From NCBI GenBank assembly GCA_900553055.1, contig USBV01000063.1, positions 1-8,784 of the forward strand: DNA of 8,784 nucleotides, written 5' to 3'. Origin of the DNA: an uncultured Phascolarctobacterium sp. (GTDB lineage Bacteria > Bacillota > Negativicutes > Acidaminococcales > Acidaminococcaceae). Positions 5,310-8,784 of this stretch are shown in pieces. The translations under genes were made by a program, and so were the position numbers. Position 1 is the first letter of the stretch. Every line of letters starts with the position of its first letter. The notes beneath the pieces are model-generated. The model made no database searches. It had not been told where the DNA came from and saw only the letters and a list, made by a program, of their open reading frames with translations.

Positions 5310-6308
5310 TTATGCGTAAGCACCGTTTTGCGCCGCTGCCGGACGAATAGAAACATCACCGGCAACAACCTTTTCTAAGGTGCCATCCTCCTTGCGTACG
5401 ATCAAAAGGCCTTCCTCGTCAATATCCACTGCTTTACCATAATAGGTCATATCGGGCGCAATTACCTTCACATCCTGACCGAGAGTGCAGGAATACTTAC
5501 GCCACTCTGCTAAAACCGGGCCAAAGCCTTCGTTAACGGCTGTTTCGTACAACTCCTCCATGTTCTTGAGAATATCGCACAAAAGCTGCACCCTGGTAAA
5601 GGGCTCGGTAGCGGCATCGCAAATGGATACGGCCAAGCTCTTAACTTCTTCAGGATAATCATCCGGAGTGGCATTGGTGTTGATGCCCGTGCCGATAACC
5701 ACATAATTGATATGGCCAAATTCGGCATTCATCTCGGTGAGAATACCTACTAGCTTGCGTCCCAAGAGTAAAATATCGTTGGGCCACTTAATAGCTGCCT
5801 GCACACCGGCAATTTTATTGATAGCCTTGACTACAGCCACTGCTGCCAACAGCGTGCATTTGGATGCCTCCTGCGGCAAGAAGGGCGGCTTCAAAACTAC
5901 GCTAAACCAAATGCCCTTGGCATAGGGAGAAATCCAACCGCGGGACAAGCGTCCCTTGCCCGCGCCCTGCTCCTCGGCAACAACAACAAGGCCATTTTCG
6001 CAGCCCTGGTTTGCCAAAGCCTTAGCTAAATTATTGCTGGAATCCACACTATCACGATAGCAAATATTACGTCCCAGCCATTTAGTTTGCAGGCGTGACA
6101 AAATCTCCTGCGGAAAAAGGCGATTGGGCGCCTCCTTCAAAATATAGCCCTTTTTAGGCACGGATTCTATATCATAACCCTCATTCTTTAAGGTCTGAAT
6201 ATGTTTCCAAATAGCAGTACGTGAAACCTCCAGCTGGCGGGAAATCTCCTCCCCGCTCACAGGCTCGCCCCCACTATTACGCAATAATTCCAAAATACGC
6301 TTACGCAT
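5310..6308 (-). CDS. birA: bifunctional biotin--[acetyl-CoA-carboxylase] ligase / biotin operon repressor
   Basis: BirA joins biotin to lysines of biotin-dependent carboxylases and decarboxylases through biotinyl-5'-AMP. In the bifunctional form it also binds DNA. The 332 residues show all three parts: an N-terminal winged helix (about 1-60, with SGEEISRQLEVSRTAIWKHI), the catalytic domain with the biotinyl-AMP loop GAGKGRLSRGW (115-125), KWPNDILL (174-181) and the following K185, and a C-terminal SH3-like domain (about 275-325, VAGDVSIRP). The winged helix marks it as a repressor-type, class II enzyme. GGGAGG lies 8 bases before the ATG. It has its own promoter (6388-6416) inside a cluster of GGTTAAC half-sites, which suggests autoregulation. 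coaX follows on the same strand. No biotin synthesis or transport gene lies in this window. Confidence 0.95.
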   Translation of the reverse strand: MRKRILELLRNSGGEPVSGEEISRQLEVSRTAIWKHIQTLKNEGYDIESVPKKGYILKEAPNRLFPQEILSRLQTKWLGRNICYRDSVDSSNNLAKALANQGCENGLVVVAEEQGAGKGRLSRGWISPYAKGIWFSVVLKPPFLPQEASKCTLLAAVAVVKAINKIAGVQAAIKWPNDILLLGRKLVGILTEMNAEFGHINYVVIGTGINTNATPDDYPEEVKSLAVSICDAATEPFTRVQLLCDILKNMEELYETAVNEGFGPVLAEWRKYSCTLGQDVKVIAPDMTYYGKAVDIDEEGLLIVRKEDGTLEKVVAGDVSIRPAAAQNGAYA

Positions 6309-6350
6309 GCTCGTTGCCTCCCACTCTATGTAAGATACTCACTAGTATTT

Positions 6351-6406
6351 TTTAACCTGAAGCTTGGTTAACCTTTATCTATCTGAAAGGTTATCACTAG
6401 GTTAAC
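6351..6406. promoter_or_regulatory. candidate BirA operator cluster (four GGTTAAC-type half-sites)
   Basis: Four related half-sites lie upstream of birA: TTTAACC (6351-6357), GGTTAACC (6366-6373), GGTTATC (6389-6395) and GGTTAAC (6400-6406). GTTAACC (6367-6373) and GGTTATC (6389-6395) form a dyad with a 15-base spacer, the arrangement known for BirA boxes in Bacillota (inverted GTTAAC-type arms about 14-16 bases apart). The outer sites may give cooperative binding. The right-hand sites lie within the birA promoter. Identification rests on resemblance and on the gene beside it. Confidence 0.6.
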
Positions 6407-6416
6407 TAAAAGTCAA
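6388..6416 (-). promoter_or_regulatory. birA: promoter of birA, overlapping the operator half-sites
   Basis: On the minus strand TTGACT (6411-6416) is a near-consensus -35. Seventeen bases on, TAACCT (6388-6393) preceded by TGA serves as an extended -10. One half-site (6400-6406) sits in the spacer and another (6389-6395) covers the -10, so a bound repressor would exclude RNA polymerase. The -10 itself is weak. Confidence 0.5.
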
Positions 6417-6431
6417 GTACTTATTAACACC

Positions 6432-6470
6432 AAAGAAAACTCTCCCTGCTATAAGAATTAACAGGGAGAG
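6432..6470 (-). terminator. intrinsic terminator of the carrier gene
   Basis: A 9-bp stem pairs 6440-6448 (CTCTCCCTG) with 6462-6470 (CAGGGAGAG) around a 13-base loop. On the minus strand it is followed by TTTTCTTTG. It lies 20 bases after the carrier stop and before the birA promoter, separating the two transcription units. The interrupted T-run makes it moderate in strength. Confidence 0.75.
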
Positions 6471-6490
6471 CAAAAAGAAAGAGGAGTGTG

Positions 6491-7903
6491 TTAAATATGA
6501 TTGAACAAGGGCCAAAACTGCATACAAGCATAGCCCAAGGCACTAACCAAAAGCATGCACAGCACCGATAAGCGCACGCCATGCTTCATCAAATCATCGG
6601 GTCCTAGACCATAGGTTACACCCACGGCACGAGTGCTCACGGGCAAGATAAAGGCACAGTTAACTGCCACAATGGTCGTCAAAATATAGGGCACGGGGTT
6701 CACGCCCAGCTCCGTAGTGATGCTTTGCACCACGGGAATAGCAATGGATGCTGCCGCCGTGTTACTACTAATTTCTGTGAGGAAGGTAGCAAACAGTGTG
6801 AGGCTGAACATCGTTTCCACGCCACCACTCAAGGGTAACAGCGTAATGACCTTGGCGATTTCCGTAGCTGCACCGGTATCGGTAATCAGCTTGCCTAAGG
6901 CAAGGCCGCCGGAGAAGAGAAAAATCATCCCCCACATAATGCCCTTTTCCGCTTCCTTCCATTCGAGCAATTGCTGGCCATTTTCATCTGTGAGCACAAA
7001 GGTTAGCATGCCAAAAAAGAAGAAAACATATGCCGGCTTCATCAAGGGTAGATATTCTACATACAAGGGACGGATGAAGGCCAATACAGTGGCCAAGGCA
7101 AAGAGCCACAGTCCCAGCTTTTCTCCCTTCTTCATGGGGCCAAGCTCGGCGTACACAGAGCGGAAGTATTCCTTGCCACCCTCTAAATGCGCAATAGGCA
7201 TGGGCAAACGCAGCAAAAAGGCCAAAATAAAGAGCAGTATGATAAAGAGCAAGGGCAAAAAGCGGATAATCCAGTCCACATACATAAATTCCTGCCCCGT
7301 CAGCTTTTCCAAATAACTAATCGCTACTAAATTGGAAGCTCCGCCCAGCGGAGAGCCAAAGCCACCAAAGCCTGCGCCCCACACCAAAGCTAACAAAATC
7401 GGAGTAGCTATGGGGTTATTGGTAATATTTTCTTGTCCTAAAAACTTGAGCATGCTCACAGCCACAGGTACCAAAATCATTACCACTACTACATTGGGCA
7501 AAAAGATGGAAAGCACCGTTGCTGCTACCAGCCAGACGGTAATTTGCTGGCGCATGGAGGTACCGATGCCGCACAAGCTTTTAATAGCCAGCCGCTTATC
7601 AAGATGCGTCTTCTCCCACACGAGGCTGATTAAATCGCTGCCCACCAAAAGTACTACGATTTCTGAAAAATACTTGCTGATAATGCCATCCATGGGCACC
7701 ATGCCAAAAAAAGCGTTAATGGGTATGGGCAACAGAGCTGTAACCGCAATGTTTACCGGGCGCAGCACCCACCACATGCCCATCCAGCAGATAGTAGCAA
7801 TGGCCGCCGCCTGCTTAAAGGTAATTAGCTGGCTCAAAACTCCCAAAACCACAAAAAACAGGATTGGTCCCGACAATGTGTTCAATGAACGATATTTTTT
7901 CAT
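6491..7903 (-). CDS. DASS/SLC13-family anion symporter, divergent (probable dicarboxylate carrier)
   Basis: A 470-residue polytopic inner-membrane protein of the divalent anion:sodium symporter (DASS, ion transporter superfamily) type. About 11-12 hydrophobic segments are visible, in two inverted halves. The second half keeps the diagnostic EISSNTAAASIAIPV, with SNT at 380-382, after WGMIFLFSGGLALGKLITDTG (324-344). The first-half equivalent is altered: SIFLPNVVVVM, with LPN at 135-137 replacing SNT. The two TPPN-type substrate motifs read GSPLGGASNL (183-192) and LPVSTRAVG (420-428). A DASS-like carrier is clear, but ion coupling and substrate (succinate, citrate, 2-oxoglutarate or another anion) cannot be assigned. 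A poor ribosome binding site (GGGGGA) lies 7 bases before the ATG. The gene has its own promoter and terminator between ftsH and birA, so it looks like an independent insertion into that block. Confidence 0.85.
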   Translation of the reverse strand: MKKYRSLNTLSGPILFFVVLGVLSQLITFKQAAAIATICWMGMWWVLRPVNIAVTALLPIPINAFFGMVPMDGIISKYFSEIVVLLVGSDLISLVWEKTHLDKRLAIKSLCGIGTSMRQQITVWLVAATVLSIFLPNVVVVMILVPVAVSMLKFLGQENITNNPIATPILLALVWGAGFGGFGSPLGGASNLVAISYLEKLTGQEFMYVDWIIRFLPLLFIILLFILAFLLRLPMPIAHLEGGKEYFRSVYAELGPMKKGEKLGLWLFALATVLAFIRPLYVEYLPLMKPAYVFFFFGMLTFVLTDENGQQLLEWKEAEKGIMWGMIFLFSGGLALGKLITDTGAATEIAKVITLLPLSGGVETMFSLTLFATFLTEISSNTAAASIAIPVVQSITTELGVNPVPYILTTIVAVNCAFILPVSTRAVGVTYGLGPDDLMKHGVRLSVLCMLLVSALGYACMQFWPLFNHI

Positions 7904-7935
7904 ATTCCCATCCCCCTAAAAATCCCATTGTAATT

Positions 7936-7964
7936 ATTATAAGGGTAAAGCGAAAATAAGTAAA
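7936..7964 (-). promoter_or_regulatory. promoter of the carrier gene
   Basis: On the minus strand a perfect TATAAT (7936-7941) lies 17 bases downstream of TTTACT (7959-7964), a four-of-six -35. The -10 is about 32 bases from the start codon. The surrounding spacer up to the ftsH terminator is very AT-rich and otherwise shows nothing I can name. Confidence 0.6.
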
Positions 7965-8010
7965 ATGCTTTAATTTGCTTTTTATTATCACTTTTTTTCT
8001 ATTTCAAGGT

Positions 8011-8044
8011 ATAAAAGAACGCCCGTAGTATGTACTACGGGCGT
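8011..8044 (-). terminator. intrinsic terminator of ftsH
   Basis: A perfect 10-bp GC-rich stem pairs 8019-8028 (ACGCCCGTAG) with 8035-8044 around TATGTA. On the minus strand it is followed by TTCTTTTAT. It lies 25 bases past the ftsH stop and closes that transcription unit. Confidence 0.85.
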
Positions 8045-8069
8045 AAGTTGTGCTATAAAGCTTGATTAT

Positions 8070-8784
8070 TTAAGCTTTGGGCTCCTCATCAGCAGGGGCG
8101 CTAATGGTATCGACAGCATTTACAGTGTCTTCAGGAGCAGCTGCATTGGCAGCCTCCTCTTCGACTACAGATTGCTGCACAAGATACAGCTTTTCTTCTG
8201 CACTCAGGATATGACCATATTTTACCAGCTGGTTGATTTCTTCCTCTTCCAAGGTTTCTCTTTCCATCAAAGCCTTGGCAATCACGTGCAGCTTGTCCAA
8301 ATTTTCGCTGAGCAGCTTTTCGGTAGCAGCATAAGCGTCCTCGATAAAGGCACGTACTTCCTTATCGATTTCAGCAGCTACCTCTTCACTGTAATCCTTA
8401 TCGCGGGCAATATCGCGGCCCAGGAATACCTGGTCCTGACGATGACCAAAGGTTACAGGGCCAATGTTCTCACTCATGCCATATTCGCAAATCATTTGGC
8501 GTGCCAATTGGGTTGCACGCTGCAAATCGTTGCTAGCACCGCTGGAGATTTCCTTCAGCACCAAGGCCTCGGCTACGCGGCCACCTAAGAGCACCTTCAG
8601 CTCGTCCAGCATCTCGCTGCGAGTTGCATAATACTTGTCCTCCTTAGGCAGGCTCAAAGTATAACCACCGGCGCGACCGCGCGGGATAATAGTAACCTTG
8701 TGCACAGGGTCGGTGTGCTCCAAAAGCATGCCCACGATGGTGTGACCACCCTCGTGATAAGCAGTAAGACGTTTTTCCTTGTCG
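8070..8784 (-). CDS. ftsH: ATP-dependent zinc metalloprotease FtsH, C-terminal part (5' end outside window)
   Basis: FtsH is a membrane-anchored AAA+ protease that degrades misfolded membrane proteins and some regulators. Only the last 238 codons are present. The frame stays open to the right edge, so the Met codons near 8729 are internal, not starts. The fragment begins in the protease domain, at [19 protein letters not shown]. The zinc motif HEGGH (8739-8753) fits HExxH, with Gly where HEAGH is most usual. Then come [38 protein letters not shown] (with the Asp expected to be the third zinc ligand) and [11 protein letters not shown], all hallmark FtsH blocks. The tail after YGHILSAEE is Ala/Glu-rich and low in complexity, as is common for the disordered C-terminus. 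The AAA+ domain and the two membrane segments lie outside the window. Confidence 0.95.
   Translation of the reverse strand, partial: DKEKRLTAYHEGGHTIVGMLLEHTDPVHKVTIIPRGRAGGYTLSLPKEDKYYATRSEMLDELKVLLGGRVAEALVLKEISSGASNDLQRATQLARQMICEYGMSENIGPVTFGHRQDQVFLGRDIARDKDYSEEVAAEIDKEVRAFIEDAYAATEKLLSENLDKLHVIAKALMERETLEEEEINQLVKYGHILSAEEKLYLVQQSVVEEEAANAAAPEDTVNAVDTISAPADEEPKA

Noticed and set aside
6717..7919. Two plus-strand frames (199 and 195 residues) opposite the carrier gene
   Set aside because: They are Lys/Ser/Pro-rich translations antisense to membrane segments, without ribosome binding sites.
8727..8735. Met codons near 8729 as the start of a 221-residue protein
   Set aside because: The frame continues upstream to the window edge with the FtsH zinc motif HEGGH, so this is an internal position of a truncated gene.
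1..8784. CRISPR array, transposon, prophage, tRNA or rRNA
   Set aside because: No regularly spaced repeats, transposase or integrase motifs, cloverleaf or rRNA-like sequence were seen on either strand.

Overview
The window holds a conserved core of bacterial housekeeping and fermentative metabolism genes. Strong AGGAGG ribosome binding sites, AT-rich spacers and the gene set point to a Gram-positive-type anaerobe of the Bacillota. I favour the Negativicutes, for example an Acidaminococcaceae/Phascolarctobacterium-like gut organism: a multi-subunit 2-oxoacid:ferredoxin oxidoreductase, a dicarboxylate-type carrier and biotin/CoA enzymes fit a succinate- or amino-acid-using anaerobe. This taxonomic call is inference from gene content and sequence style only.

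Layout from left to right. (1) 1-285, minus strand: the 5' part of a small lipoprotein gene that runs off the left edge, with its own promoter (310-338). (2) 348-1195, minus strand: a TetR-family regulator with a terminator and its own promoter. (3) 1196-1368: a divergent regulatory region with short repeated boxes between two promoters. (4) 1369-4113, plus strand: a compact four-gene operon, delta-alpha-beta-gamma, for a ferredoxin-dependent 2-oxoacid oxidoreductase (KOR or VOR type), closed by a strong terminator at 4201-4234. (5) 4114-4421: a gene-free convergent spacer with REP-like hairpins, the kor terminator and an unexplained structured, GC-richer element of roughly 135-165 bases. (6) 4422-6308, minus strand: birA followed by coaX. 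The birA promoter is embedded in a cluster of GGTTAAC half-sites that looks like a BirA operator. (7) 6491-7903, minus strand: a divergent DASS/SLC13-type carrier as a self-contained unit with its own promoter and terminator. (8) 8070-8784, minus strand: the C-terminal protease part of FtsH, running off the right edge, with a terminator.

How the parts may work together (inference). The oxidoreductase passes electrons between a 2-oxoacid, CoA and ferredoxin. CoaX supplies the committed step of CoA synthesis. BirA biotinylates biotin enzymes, which in Negativicutes include sodium-pumping decarboxylases of the succinate-propionate route. The carrier could import the dicarboxylate. The ftsH-birA-coaX order looks like a housekeeping block into which the carrier gene has been inserted.

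The two points most worth a second look are the structured intergenic element at 4254-4388 and the half-site cluster overlapping the birA promoter. I found no CRISPR array, transposase, tRNA, rRNA or phage gene, and no clearly new protein system.
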